64,000 nt of DNA from Syngnathus acus. Lineage: Eukaryota > Chordata > Actinopteri > Syngnathiformes > Syngnathidae. Shown piece after piece: positions 47,279 through 59,313 of this stretch. The stretch lies in assembly GCF_901709675.1 (NCBI RefSeq), contig NC_051100.1, positions 2,480,001 to 2,544,000 on the forward strand, in the 5' to 3' direction. A model generated the notes under the pieces. The model was given only the letters and a program-made list of their open reading frames with translations. It was not told the origin of the DNA and ran no database searches. Position numbers and translations under genes: made by a program. Every line of letters starts with the position of its first letter. Within the stretch, counting starts at the first letter, position 1.

Positions 47279-48134
47279 TTCTTTTTACAAATACAAGTAA
47301 TAGACATGCGTACACTTCGGTTTGGGTATTAGTTACAGCCATACTCTTAGAAATGTGGTCTGGTTTATATCAGTGCACGGAAGACTCAATTCATCCAAAA
47401 GGCCTCGTCTGTGCATGCGTATGTACACAAACGCTTAATAAGAGAGAAGACTCGTTCATCATCGGCCGAGTAAACAGCACTGAGTATTTTTCACCATCTC
47501 CCTTGGCGCTGTATTGTGTAACACGGCTGTACACATTGGGATTAAACTGGCAAAGATGTTATGACTATATATTTATTAATTATTGGACTAGCAAAAAAAA
47601 TAATTCTCTCAATTCTCAGAAGAATTCTCTTCTCCTGCTTCTCTCTTTCTGGTTACTGGACCGAGCCCTCAGAAGCTTTTGAGCTCCTTTCACACTAAAT
47701 TTGAGCTTGAAAGGAACCTAATTTGTCTTTAATTCAAACCACACTGTGAAGCCCGGGACACATTCGTCAGCTCTGACTCCATGACCCCTCTCCATCCCCA
47801 TGCGCAGCCCCCACGGCCCTCTCCATCCCCTCAGCCAATCAGAAACTATCAAGCCAGCGTCTCCATGTCTGTAACTTTTGTACACTTATGAAGTCTGCCC
47901 CCCCTCACCACTCCAAAGACCACCCCTCCACCCTTTTAAAATCAACAACACTAATGACTCCCACCAACACACAAACACGCACGTCCTACCTATCACAACA
48001 GCTCACATCCAGGTGATAAATGAGGTCGCCCCTAGTGTGTGGTATGAGTTCAAAGGTCACTCCAACCATTCTTGTGGGGTTCGAGGGCATTGGGAAGTCA
48101 GGGGGACCCCACTTCCCCCAGTAGACAGTCTCAT

Positions 48135-48148
48135 CCACCAGGGGGCGA
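48135..48148 (+). promoter_or_regulatory. CTCF-like motif, plus orientation
   Basis: CCACCAGGGGGCGA matches the CTCF core at 13 of 14 positions. It is the second plus-oriented motif in the cluster. Confidence 0.5.
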
Positions 48149-49983
48149 CAGACAATCACGTTGTGCTCTGGATGCGCTCTCAGGTAATATATGAAAACAA
48201 TCTAAGTAAAAGTGAAAATGATAAACCAAACTATAGTGCTGTTTAAAAAAAAAAACAACGGAAAAGATACAAGAAATTTGTTCAAAAGTGAGGAGAACGA
48301 TAGCTAAAAGAGGAAGTAAATAATATAAAAAATAAGGTTTCATGGCTCATTTCATTCAAAAATAATCTTAGAATGGAGATAAACCCAGTCAAAACAAACA
48401 TTCAATATATGAAATCATTATAAATTAGGCTTAATTAAATACTTAATCATTTCAAATTCCTTTGATGTTTGGAACAAAAATACATTTTGGCCAAGTGTTT
48501 GAGAGGCCGGATCTTGGCATCAAAGGCACATTTGTCTCACGCCAAAAACGCTCGCAAGCTAAATCATTTTGACATCTCCAGGAAATGGATGGAAGTCAAT
48601 GTCCTCTGAAGTGATATGGAAGCATGACCGCATGCGTGCGTGCGTGTGTGTGTGTTGCAGGTCAATACCGAGGTCATCAGTGTTTAGTCTGTGGTTTTCG
48701 CCCGAGTGGCGGCTCCACTTTTCCGTTCGCCTAGCTGAGATTTACAGCCAAACCGTCTCAACTTCAGCCATTTTAGTTTAGCACTCATGTTTGGAAATAT
48801 ATCACATGAAACAAAAATGAAAAGGATGATTGTGCAAAAACTGCAAAAATCACACATTTTTGGACTGGCTTCATATCAGAGTCAGGCTGAACATATCAGT
48901 CAAGAAATCTAAGCCGGGCCTCGACGACAAAGTGGAGACTGTGGAGTCTTTCCAGCGCGGTAAGCTAACATTAGCGTGTTTGGTTAAGTGTTTGCTGTAA
49001 CTGACGGCAAAAGATGTGATCGCAAAGAGGAAGCTCTGGTAATGAACTGGAGCCTGGCAGAAAGTGAGTTGAAAATAGAATAGATCTATCCAAATGAGTT
49101 TAAAAACATCTTCCGACTGACTCTGTGGGCTCTTTGAGTACATCAAATGCAATAAACAAACAGAACCATTTGCCCCCCCATGTGGGTGCGTTAGCTGTTT
49201 GACAGGACTGTACATCATAGTCTTGGATGGCTTCTAATTGAAAGTGACGGCTCTGTGTTTCTGCGGTGGTCAGTGTGGATACTTTTGGGGGTGGGGGTCT
49301 GGAACCTAAACCTGGAGGCGCAGACGGACAGAGTCTGCCCCCGCTCGGAACCATGTCAAGAATTCCAGTTCTGTTGTGGGAACTCAGTGTTTGGATAATT
49401 CAAGGTTGAAGGAGCCCATCATCATTTTATTTGATTTGATTATTTTGTCCCAGTCCATCAATTATGCAAAAATGTCCACTGCTGTGTTTTGACTCCACAG
49501 TCTCCACTTTACTGTATTGGCCCATTTTCTTTCTTTTCTTCGTCTCCTCTTCAATAAAATTGCTTTACTTTATAACATATTAGCGTAAAAGGCCAAGGTT
49601 AACTCTAAAGTCTTCATTTTGTTGTCCTCTGGTTGTTTGTTTTCTATTAGCATTCCTGCGCTAGCTATATATTGTAACCACACAAAGCAGTATTTATTAG
49701 CCCCTTTTACTCAGTTGCACTTGGTCATCAAAATTGTTTGCAGCGGCCTGCCAATCAGTGTCGATCCGCCTTGAGCGCTTGTTTTCTTTGAACACATTCG
49801 AAAGGCTCAGCCGGCGTGTCTTGTGTACGCCACACATGACAAGTCCCAAACATTTGCAATTGCTCATGACAGATGTGACATAAACAGCCTCTCATCTGCC
49901 CGGTCCGGAGCTAAACAAATGCACCGCTGATCAACCAAGCTCACTTAATCTCCCTGTTAGATTTTCCAAACAAACCCTCCTCA

Positions 49984-50009
49984 CCACACACACACACACA
50001 CACACACAT
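49984..50009 (+). repeat. (CA)n microsatellite
   Basis: About 12 CA units. Confidence 0.9.
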
Positions 50010-50957
50010 TGTAATTCCGCTCCAACCAAAAATGCCTCGCCGATCTCATACGCCTGTCAGTTTTCCAGATTAGCTGTTTGGCATCAACTATCAAAGCTAA
50101 CAACAGTGGAACGTCTTTTAAAAAATACTGTGTGTGCACAAATCGACCCCGCGCCCCCTGCCCTCTCAATCGGCCCCCTTTTGTTGGCGGCTTGCTCCAG
50201 GAGAGCGTGTTGATGGAGCAGCATCGATGTTCGGATTAGGGCACGCGTCCGTGATCAAGTGCTCAAACAGTAGATAAGAGCAGAAGGAACACACTTTAAT
50301 CCTGTTAGAGTAGCAACTCCGACGGACGACGCTTTGTTGCACGCCTTTTATCGTCAAATATCAAAGACACAACAAACTGATTGTATCGCTAGCTCTCAGA
50401 CAAGCTAACTGTACCAATTAACTGACTCGTTAACCGACATACGTTGTTTCTATGTTTGACGTATCTCTAAATATATTACGGGCCATATCTATCCATAAAA
50501 TGTAAATCGTTCAGCAATGCCGAACAAAAGAAAGAACATCAAAAGAGAAAAGCCAGGCGTCCATTCACAAGTTTTGTCTCGGCACGGCTTTTCATTTTCA
50601 CCCTGACTCGAGCGAGGGTGCACCGCAAAACTGTTGAAATTGGCTGCCGGGATGGCTTTGCTTTAGCGGCCTGTCACTTTGAGGTAGACGTGTGAAAAGG
50701 TAATACAACGTAGGATTTTATTCTCCCTCTCTCTCAACCCCTCCCAATCCTTCTTTTCCATTTTTTTTCTTCAACTACTTAGCGCCACCATGACTTTGTC
50801 CTTGTCCACGCCGTCCAATGACGACACTTTTAAGACAATTCCTGCTGGTTGTTTTAAAAGTACTTCTACGCCCAAAGGGATAAAAATGATAGACTATTAA
50901 TTGGGGAGGGGGGGGGGGGGTCACATAATTTTATGTCCCTCTGGCATTTCTTAATTT

Positions 50958-50967
50958 CTGTCAATCA
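50958..50967 (-). promoter_or_regulatory. Perfect PBX-MEIS composite site
   Basis: CTGTCAATCA is the reverse complement of TGATTGACAG, the consensus for PBX with MEIS/PREP. It lies in a T/A-rich context inside the gene-free region. One copy by chance in 18 kb is not very unlikely. Confidence 0.4.
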
Positions 50968-51227
50968 TCTGTTGATTAAACTGAAGCACTTTCTTACTTT
51001 ACGTTTACCCTTGCTCTCGGTTTCCATTGTGCGTTAACGTTTGCCCATCAATCGGACAAAGAAAGTAGAGCAAAGCAATTCTAAAGACACCACTGAAAAG
51101 TAACGAGATATTAAAACCCGATAAGCAAACAAATGATACAAATGATAAATGGCTTTGGAATGAGTTAAGTGGTTCTAAAAGGTACTTAAACATGAGCCCT
51201 GAAGTGGTCATTGGCCATACGAGCTCA

Positions 51228-51315
51228 AGGAGAACATTCAAACTCCGAAATTCAAACCTTGAACCTCACAACTGCGAGCCAGACAGTCGAACCACTAGAT
51301 CAACGTGCCGCCCTG
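51228..51315 (+). mobile_element. Diverged fish LINE/retroelement fragment
   Basis: GGAGAACATTCAAACTCC, then ACAACTGCGAGCCAGAC, GAACCACTAGATCAACGTG and CCGCC follow the order of a very common fish repeat (GGAGAACATGCAAACTCC ... CACCGTGCCGCC). It is clearly decayed. The family name should be taken from a repeat library. Confidence 0.6.
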
Positions 51316-54300
51316 ATTAAAAATATATTCCGTCAAGTTGAATACAAGCCTTGTTGACTCTGCTGACAAGTCCCAACACGTCAAGCCACCACGGCATGAA
51401 GATTAAAAACAACTGTTGGTAAACAAAACGAGCATCCCGCCGAGGCCGCCGCTAATCACACGCGCATCCTCCCGTATCACGACTGTTTAACATTCATCGT
51501 CGCCACGGTGACGACGAGAAGCACGTGCGTCAAAAAGCCGGCAATCCCAAGCGTGGGCGCAATTAGTTCTTAAATAAAGTGCCTGCCCTGCTACGCTTTG
51601 GCAACATTTTAATTAGGCAACCCCGCTCTAAACCCTCCCCTCCCGCCTTTTTTTTTTTTTTTTTTGTCAAATAAACAGTCCTGTTTGCCTCGAAAGAACT
51701 CCCTGGGGGAGGCACTCAGTGGTGAGGGTGCTCATGGTAGGAAATGGAGACCCGAGGAGATAATGGCTGTTTGTTTCTTTTGAAGGAGATCCAACGCTTC
51801 CACTTTAGAGCCCATCGATTAACTGCTTGCGTTGCCTAAGAATACTATTTTTGCTCATTACATTGAAAGAAGTTTCTTTAATAGTGTAATGCCGGTCTTG
51901 ATTCTTTTTTTTTTTTTTTTTTTTTAAGTGGCTTATCATTAAAACTAGATGCTACTTTGTAAACTTAACTCTAGCAATTTTTTAAATACTTTTTATCTTT
52001 TTAGCAATTACTTACCTGTTTAAACTTCGTAAGTAGATTTGATTTAGTTATCTGTTATTTAAGCGTGCGAGTACTTTGTCGACCTCTGGCCAACCTGGAT
52101 ACTGATGTTTCTTCTCGTCGCCATAGCAGCGAGTTCTTTTTTTGGCCTCTGGAGGGCAGTGTAACCCAGGTGCTGAGCTACTGGTCAACATTCGTTGACT
52201 GCCCTCTGAGCAATTGCGTTTGGCCTCCTTAGATTTCATCCACATACTTTGACTTTATTTTGTAATTTCCAACATTTTTGTTTGGCTTGAACAAAATCGA
52301 CTATACTCTGTATACGTCCTTTTTACCGTTTCTAGTTTTTACCGTCATGCCACGCACGTAAAAGTTTAAGCCCCGCAACCAATCCACCGTTGTTTTTTTT
52401 CAAATTCAGAAAGTGCTCGTTTAGTTGCTTCGACCCGGAAACTTTCGTCTTGTTTCTTGTCAAGAGTGTCTCAAGATAAACTCCTTTGACAGGGTTGCAA
52501 TCTCTCATCTCCTCACCGCCTCTTCTTAGACACGCCAATCAAGATGTATTCACAGTGAAGGGCCAATGACTTATTTTCTTAGATTCGTAGATTAGCTTGG
52601 AGAAAGTTTATAGCCCTTAAAAGGCTTTGTTTTTCATCAGCCTTTGTTTTTCCTCGACGTTGCCGCGATGGGAATTAAGGCATAAAAATGGGAGCGGACC
52701 CTCCCAGAAAAGATTTCTGGCCTTCTAAAGAGTAACAGGATACTCACAAGTGTCAGTGATTTTCCACTTTAATCGTTTTTGACTGATTTTCAGCTTTTAT
52801 TTCCGTGCTTGTAAGCTGACAGGACAACGGGGGAAGGACTATTGGGGAACTTCAGGACTTGGAATTCCTGGAACTTGATGTTCCACTGTATGTTCGGCCC
52901 CAACCCATAAGGTTCCTCCAAGGACTCCAGAGTCTTCTTTCGGCGGCAATAAGTTTTCTTTTCGAGATGGCCCAAGAACAACCGGCAGGATAGAAAACAT
53001 CACCTCGGCATGACTGATATTGTTTTCCGATATACGGCAGAGAGAGAGAAAGACTTGGTCAGTCCAAACAGAGCCGTAAAGTGCCGCATGGTTAAGCCTG
53101 ATGAATTAATAACAGGGAAGGCAGATGGGTCCCAGGGGCATAGTGGGAGCGCGGCAGCATGGCCGACAGAGTGCACCGTCAACACGCACACGCACACACG
53201 CACGTCTAAGTGAAAAGTGAGCCATTTGCATAAAGTGAATCACAGGACAAAGAGAAACATCTCCTCGCTAAACGCAAACACTTCAGTTTTCCAACTCCTG
53301 ACCTCATTAGTTTCATTTGCTAATGTACAAATGTGGCCGAGTTGGGTCATTAGCACACCTAATGAAGGCCGGCCCAGCTCAAAATCAGCACCGAACGCGG
53401 ATCAGCATTTCAGCCCGGACGCTCAATCGTGGCACTTTTTTTTTTGCCAAACGAGGAATTGTATAGCGTGGCTTCTCGGGTTTAATGGTCACACGGCCCT
53501 CTTGCTCAATTAGCCGGCGATTTATTGTAGGGAGGGTTGCTTTTTTATCATTTAAATTGCAACGCAGGGATGCAATTAGCTGGTTGTTTTTTTCTCATTA
53601 GCTTGCCCGCTAACGTCGTATTAGCCCGTCCCAGGACGCTTGCTGGACTCACAGACGCAGTAGTCGCTGGCAGATGCAAACTTTTTCCTTGTACTTGTGC
53701 TGGGCAATAAAATCAAATCTAAACAAAGATCTGAATGCGCCACCTGCTTAGAGGTCGAGCTTCCCCGGTTTGCGTTCCTCTTTTCATCTCCACGTGATTG
53801 TATTTGTTGGTAACGTCACATCGCTCTTGTGTGATTGCAGATGTGATGACAAGCCGGAATGAGACTGCGGCATCATTTACGACGGGCGGATGGGTCAAGG
53901 TTACCGTGCAATCTTCTCCCGGATGCGGAGGAACAGCATGGTGAGACACTTTCGGTTACAAAATAGATCAAATGGCTTTTTATTACTCGGGTCGGACGAT
54001 GTCAAATAATATAACATCATAAAGGGTTTCCGAAGCCTCAACTACAACCGCTGCCTTTCTTCTCACCGTCGTCAAACGGATCCTGTTGGAAACAAAACAA
54101 AATATCCATATTTCATCGGGCGGCAGCGAACGGCGTTTAGAAATGTCACATCAACTCACGCGCTAAAAGGTCTCGGCGCCTCCGTCGACATCTCGATCGG
54201 CCCGAGCTGAATATTTGAGCGTTCCTCCCTGCCTGTCCGTCTTGGGCGTAGATTTCACATTGTGGCGAAGCCTCGGAGCGTTCCTGCGCCTGCGAGGCCT

Positions 54301-56879
54301 CCTTTCCAGAAAGTGTGTGACAATTCAAGAAAGACTTCAAGAAGTCCAACACACCACAGACAGTCGCCCGCACCTGTACGTACGCTCGGGCAATCGTCCG
54401 AACCCGAGGCTATATCGTGCGCCTGTCAGGCCGATGGCGCTCACGCGTGTTTGCCTTTCTGTGCGCCTACGCCAACTACGCTGCGCAGGAAGAAGGCAAT
54501 GGAGAAGATGGTTGGAGGGCCTGTTTCTTTATTCATTACCCAACGGCCGAGGGGGTTCTCACGGGGGACCTGGCAACAACGCTTCTCCCGGGCCCATCAG
54601 TAGTGTCGCTCGGTCGGGGGCTCCATGCTACAAGCTAGCAGCCATCTTGTTCCTTTTCCTGAGATGATAACCTTCTAACAAAAAGCCCCTCAAAAATAAA
54701 CTGTGGCTGATACAAATTTGAATAAATGACAGAAGTGACCCGGAAATGGAAGTTCTGCTCGTGATAGGCGATCCTTGGAGAAAAAAAAAAATTCCCAGCC
54801 ACGTCCCACCCGGGATCGTTTCCCGCCCCCTCCCCTTCCGTAGAGTGAGCATCGATTACCGCGACATGACACATCTCTCTCCTGACCCTTTCCGCCTTGC
54901 CTCAAATCCTCCCCGCCCCATACTGATCAATGGCAATGCCGGGGGATCAATTCCTCAGGCTTTGGGGGTGTCAGATGCGATAGGACACGAATGAGGGCGC
55001 GCCGGCGGACGCTTCAAAGCTTGTTGCTCATCAGACAAACAATTCAAATTGAAGACCGCCATTGATACGAGAGATGAGAGGAGCGTTGAAGCTTTTTGTT
55101 GTTATTGTTGTGTGTTTTCGATTTGTTGTTGAGCCATGTGAAGCATGAAGAGAAGTACTTTTGACATTACCTCTCCTTCATCTTAAGATGTAGTCACTAA
55201 TTGGGGGTCTCTAGGTCTAGACTTCGAAGCTCTTCCATTTGGATTCATTTGCTTTTATTTTAAGCAGCGCAGCCATTGTAGGATTTACGGTAGCGTTTGA
55301 GGGAAATTACTTAACTGCAACTATTTGTTATGTCCTATAAAACGAGATGAAAGTTCTTTCATGACAAAACAACAGGAAAAAGTCACATAAAGAAACGGTA
55401 ATGGAGAAAATGGCAACACAAAAAGGAGAGATTGGGGAAGAATGAAAAAAACACACACAAAAGCATTAAAATTTAATTGAAAAATAAAAAGGATGCCGTC
55501 CCATGAAAAACATCCTAAATGGGTCTTGTGTGTGGCGGGAAGCAGCTCAATGTACCTGAGGCACTGCAAAGTGTTAACACGGAAAACACATCAGAGGAGG
55601 AAGCGGACGAGGCCCGACGGCCTGTTGGGGGTTGGCGCTGCGCGTGCATGCTAACGTGCACGCTAACGTGCTCGATACGTCCCACTTTGCAATTGTTCCG
55701 CATGGCGGGCATCGGGTCGGCCATGCTGCTTAGTTAGCTAGCTAGCTCATCGTCAAGTCTCGGGCAATTAGACGATACCGACCGACCAACTTGAATCCTC
55801 AACCAGCATTTTGTTTGTATTCCGTGCAAACACCCGAGTGAACATTTAGCTCCCGCGTTTGTATTTATATCTCAGTGTTAACATCCATATCAATACTTTT
55901 TATTTTTTGGTTGCTCCTCATAAACACGTTTACGGCTTCCTAATGCGTTATCATGCGGCGTTATTATTTAGACATATACCGCCGATTACGATACCTATAT
56001 ATAAGTAACGGCCTGGCGGCTGAAAGAGATGTTTTCTAATCCCAATCATCCATCGCGCGAGTGCCGTTTCGTGGAGTTCACATCTATTCCGGCGTGGCAC
56101 ATTTAATTGCCTGAAACATTTCGAGCTGCCGGCGTAAAGACGAGAGCTCTCAGGTGGCTTCTCAAGAGGAAGGCTGATGAGAGGCTATATTAAGGCTGTT
56201 AAACAGCGGACAGGGGAGGGGGGGGGGGCTCGGGTTTGGGGGAGGGCTCGCGGCAGGCCCGAAGAGACAAGAGCCTTTATTGGAAATGTAATTTTTGTTT
56301 ATCCGCAATCACCTGCCGGCTCGTTTGTTTTTACGCACGCGGGCGCTTATAGCAAAGAGCGGCCGCATCCTCCCAAGGATTGCTCTGCGGAGAGGCTGCG
56401 CTTTATTACAAATAGGAAGGCTTTCATTGCAGATTGGGTAGGCGGAGCTACGCCGCTCTACTACTGAGCTTGCCCGACCGAGCAAAGAATCGCAGCCTTG
56501 AGTCATTTACGTTGTAGCATTGTTATTAAATAACATTCATTTACTGTCAATTTAAACTGAAAATAGCACACTGAGGATTAATTTAGACTTAATTTATTAT
56601 TAAATTTATTTTTTATTATTTGATTTATTGTAATTATTGTTGGACTTAATTTATCATTAATTTAGACTTTTTTCAGTTCCAAATTTTATGAGGTACCTTC
56701 TGTTTTAAAAAAAAAACACAGATTGACCGGAATAGCAACGCAAACAAGAGAAATTGCCAGTCAGAGTTGCATGTCAAAGCTCCTCGTTTATTAAATTAGT
56801 TTTGAATAAATATTTGGAAAAAGAAGGTCTCCCAAAAAAAGGTCTTGCCCTCTATTGCGTTCATGCGATCCTGTTGATC

Positions 56880-57300
56880 CGCTGCAATGATGTCACGGTG
56901 TGCCTGCGAATTCACATTTGCTCTCTAGTTGCAGCTAATCGCTTTATCATCAGAGAACATTTCTCTAATAAGGTCGCCACCCTGCCTAACCTCCACCCTG
57001 TTAATGATCAGGCCGGGTCATGGCTATTAGTTTGCCCTTCCCCCCCATTGGGAGGCACCATTATCGCTGTTCTGTAGGGAAAGGGGGGGGGGGTGGCCTT
57101 TGAGGAGGTAATTTGGTCAGTGCAGAATTAGGGAGTCCTCGGGTGAAGTATGATGGGGCCGGTTCCTGGCGGGTCATTGCGGCTTCCTCCATATTTCTAA
57201 GCTTGATTAAAAATTGATCGGCGGCGGAGGCAATGTGAATATATTATTGCGGCCATTATTCACCTCTGACACATAATTGGACGGTACACACGGCTCTATT
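56880..57300. promoter_or_regulatory. Candidate conserved non-coding element A
   Basis: Complex, non-repetitive sequence with a CRE-like TGATGTCA (56888), CCCTGTTAATGATCAGG (about 56996-57012), ATTAAAAATTGATCGG and CCATTATTCACC. It has none of the low-complexity decay seen around it, apart from one G run near 57082. Conservation cannot be tested here. Confidence 0.25.
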
Positions 57301-58044
57301 TGCTTGGTCGCCATCGCTTTGTGTTGTGTGTGTGTGGGAAGAAGTGAAACGGAGGCCGTTTGAATCCATTCTGGATGCTTTAGTTCGAGCCCTTTTTGAA
57401 GCGTGGATATGTACTATATAAAAATGGATACACTGCGTGTGAACGTATAATGACTTTGCTGCTTATCAGTCATGACCTATCCTCGCAAAAGTTAGAAATA
57501 AAGCCTTGAAATACACTGTTGGATAAAACCAACATGGATTTGGGATTTTTTACTTATCTCCGACTATATTTTGTCCTAAAAAGCAGCCCAAGTGTGGAGA
57601 ATTCCCATAGTAGCGGTTAGCTAGCGTAGCCAGCGGGCACATAGATATAAATATATATATGTAAAAAAAAAAAAAGTGGCGGCTAATGCTATTTGCAATT
57701 CACTTGAGGCTTAGTGTGGTGCCATTGTCACGCCTTTTTAGCGTATTAAAACAGCGTGACAGAAAAGAGGCCTTGCACAACATGCTCTGCAAATACACCA
57801 GGGAGACTTTTTCATCTTTTGGTCTGCAAATTATCTTCAGTTGCAAGCTAACAAACGTGCGCCATACAACAAATGCTCACAGGAACGAAAAAAAGTGAAC
57901 AATTCAGCCCACCAACCAACCAAGATAAATATTGTTCATAATGAGCCATTATTTGCTATAACTATATGGTACTCCTCCGTGTGGGAGGGGGCAGGGGGGG
58001 CACACCCACCCCTCACTCACAAAGACGTTTCCCCTCCCAAGTGG

Positions 58045-58150
58045 AAATCACTGGTGGAGATTAATAACGACATTAAGGCGGTAATGATGCTGCAACGGTT
58101 GAAATATTTATTAAAAATCCCTCTGCTAGCAATTAGCGCAGCATGTAATG
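58045..58150. promoter_or_regulatory. Candidate conserved non-coding element B
   Basis: Dense homeodomain cores: AGATTAATAACGACATTAAG, GGTAATGATG, TTTATTAAAAATCCC and GCTAGCAATTAGCGCAGC, in about 100 bases with balanced composition. Confidence 0.25.
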
Positions 58151-58871
58151 GTAGCGCACAAGAAACGGAAGCCATTGTTGTCGGTCACCTTCATCACCCC
58201 CCCTTTCCCCCAATTTAAAGCCACCATTTGTGAACAGCATTGCTCTAAACAGCCTCTTCTCACCTTGACAACAGCAGCCGTGGGAGGTGTGGCCACAGTG
58301 GTGTACAATCTTAATTACAAACACGCCGCCTTAAGGAAATAAGCAGGTGATAAGTTTGTCAGGCATGCGGACTCATGAGGACCAGTCCAAATAAAACAAA
58401 GTCAATATAACATTCCAAGTTTCCCTAGAGCCGTTCAGGGAACACCATTTTTATTGGATGATCGACTGGCATCTTGGGGGGATTTCTTACTTCCAGTGCC
58501 TGGAGGGACGCTGTGAAGTTCCCCACACAACTTTTAGAAGAAAACCTCCAGAAGGCGAAAAGTGTCTCTGCTGGCTAACTGTCTAAAAAATAAGTGAGGT
58601 CGCCAACTACATTTCCAACCAGTTTGGCGTGTCCAAGGGATTGTTTTGACACGTTATACTTGTTTGTGTTCACACCTCTCAATTTTCCAGTGGTCAGCTC
58701 AGATAGATGACATGAAATGGCGGGAAGGCAGGAGGGGTCCCATGTTGTTGTCGCTAGGAAGGTCAGGGGTCGGACCATCCGATGGATCCGTTTATTGGCG
58801 GCGACGTGCGACCTCCAGGTGCTCATCAACAACGTCATTCAGGCGTGAGGCACGGAGCAAGAACCAAATAC

Positions 58872-58888
58872 TGTGTGTGTGTGTGTGT
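58872..58888 (+). repeat. Short (TG)n microsatellite
   Basis: Eight TG units. Confidence 0.85.
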
Positions 58889-59044
58889 TCTTAATGTAAT
58901 AGCCGCTCACTTCACAACGCTGACAAAGGGAGAGCGATCAATTTGCAATATTGTCCACTGCAACAAAGAGAGGACATGAAAGCGAGCACATTAAGCGACG
59001 CCATTGTATGAACTCTGCAATCAATAAACATCAGGGCCATGAGG

Positions 59045-59047
<3 letters not shown>

Positions 59048-59075
<28 letters not shown>
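59048..59075 (+). repeat. (TG)n microsatellite
   Basis: About 14 TG units, 65 bases before a MITE. Confidence 0.9.
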
Positions 59076-59140
59076 AGAGAACAATAGAGAAGATTGTTTA
59101 AGTTCCTGGTAAACTTTCTTTTTCCCCCGCTATTGTTAAT

Positions 59141-59313
59141 TACCGTAATTTTCGGACTATAAGTCGCACCGGAGTATAAGTCGCACCAGCCATAAAATGC
59201 CCAAAAAAGTGAAAAAAACCATATATATGTATATAAATCGCTCCTGAGTATAAGTCGCACCCCCACCCAAACTATGAAAAAAAACCGCGACTTATAGTCC
59301 GAAAATTACGGTA
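59141..59313. mobile_element. MITE with 27-bp perfect-type inverted ends
   Basis: The left end TACCGTAATTTTCGGACTAT (continuing AAGTCGC) is the reverse complement of the right end at 59287-59313. The 173-bp element carries internal copies of GAGTATAAGTCGCACC. TA at both outer edges suits a TA target duplication (Tc1/mariner-type). This family is abundant in many fish genomes. It has no coding capacity and the arms hardly differ, so the insertion is young. Confidence 0.85.

Noticed and set aside
47248-47682. 144-codon ORF beginning with a tyrosine run
   Set aside because: It starts in a TTA repeat and has no recognisable domain.
56395-56470. Possible tRNA-like fold near GTAGGCGGAGC
   Set aside because: No correct A and B boxes and no cloverleaf could be drawn.
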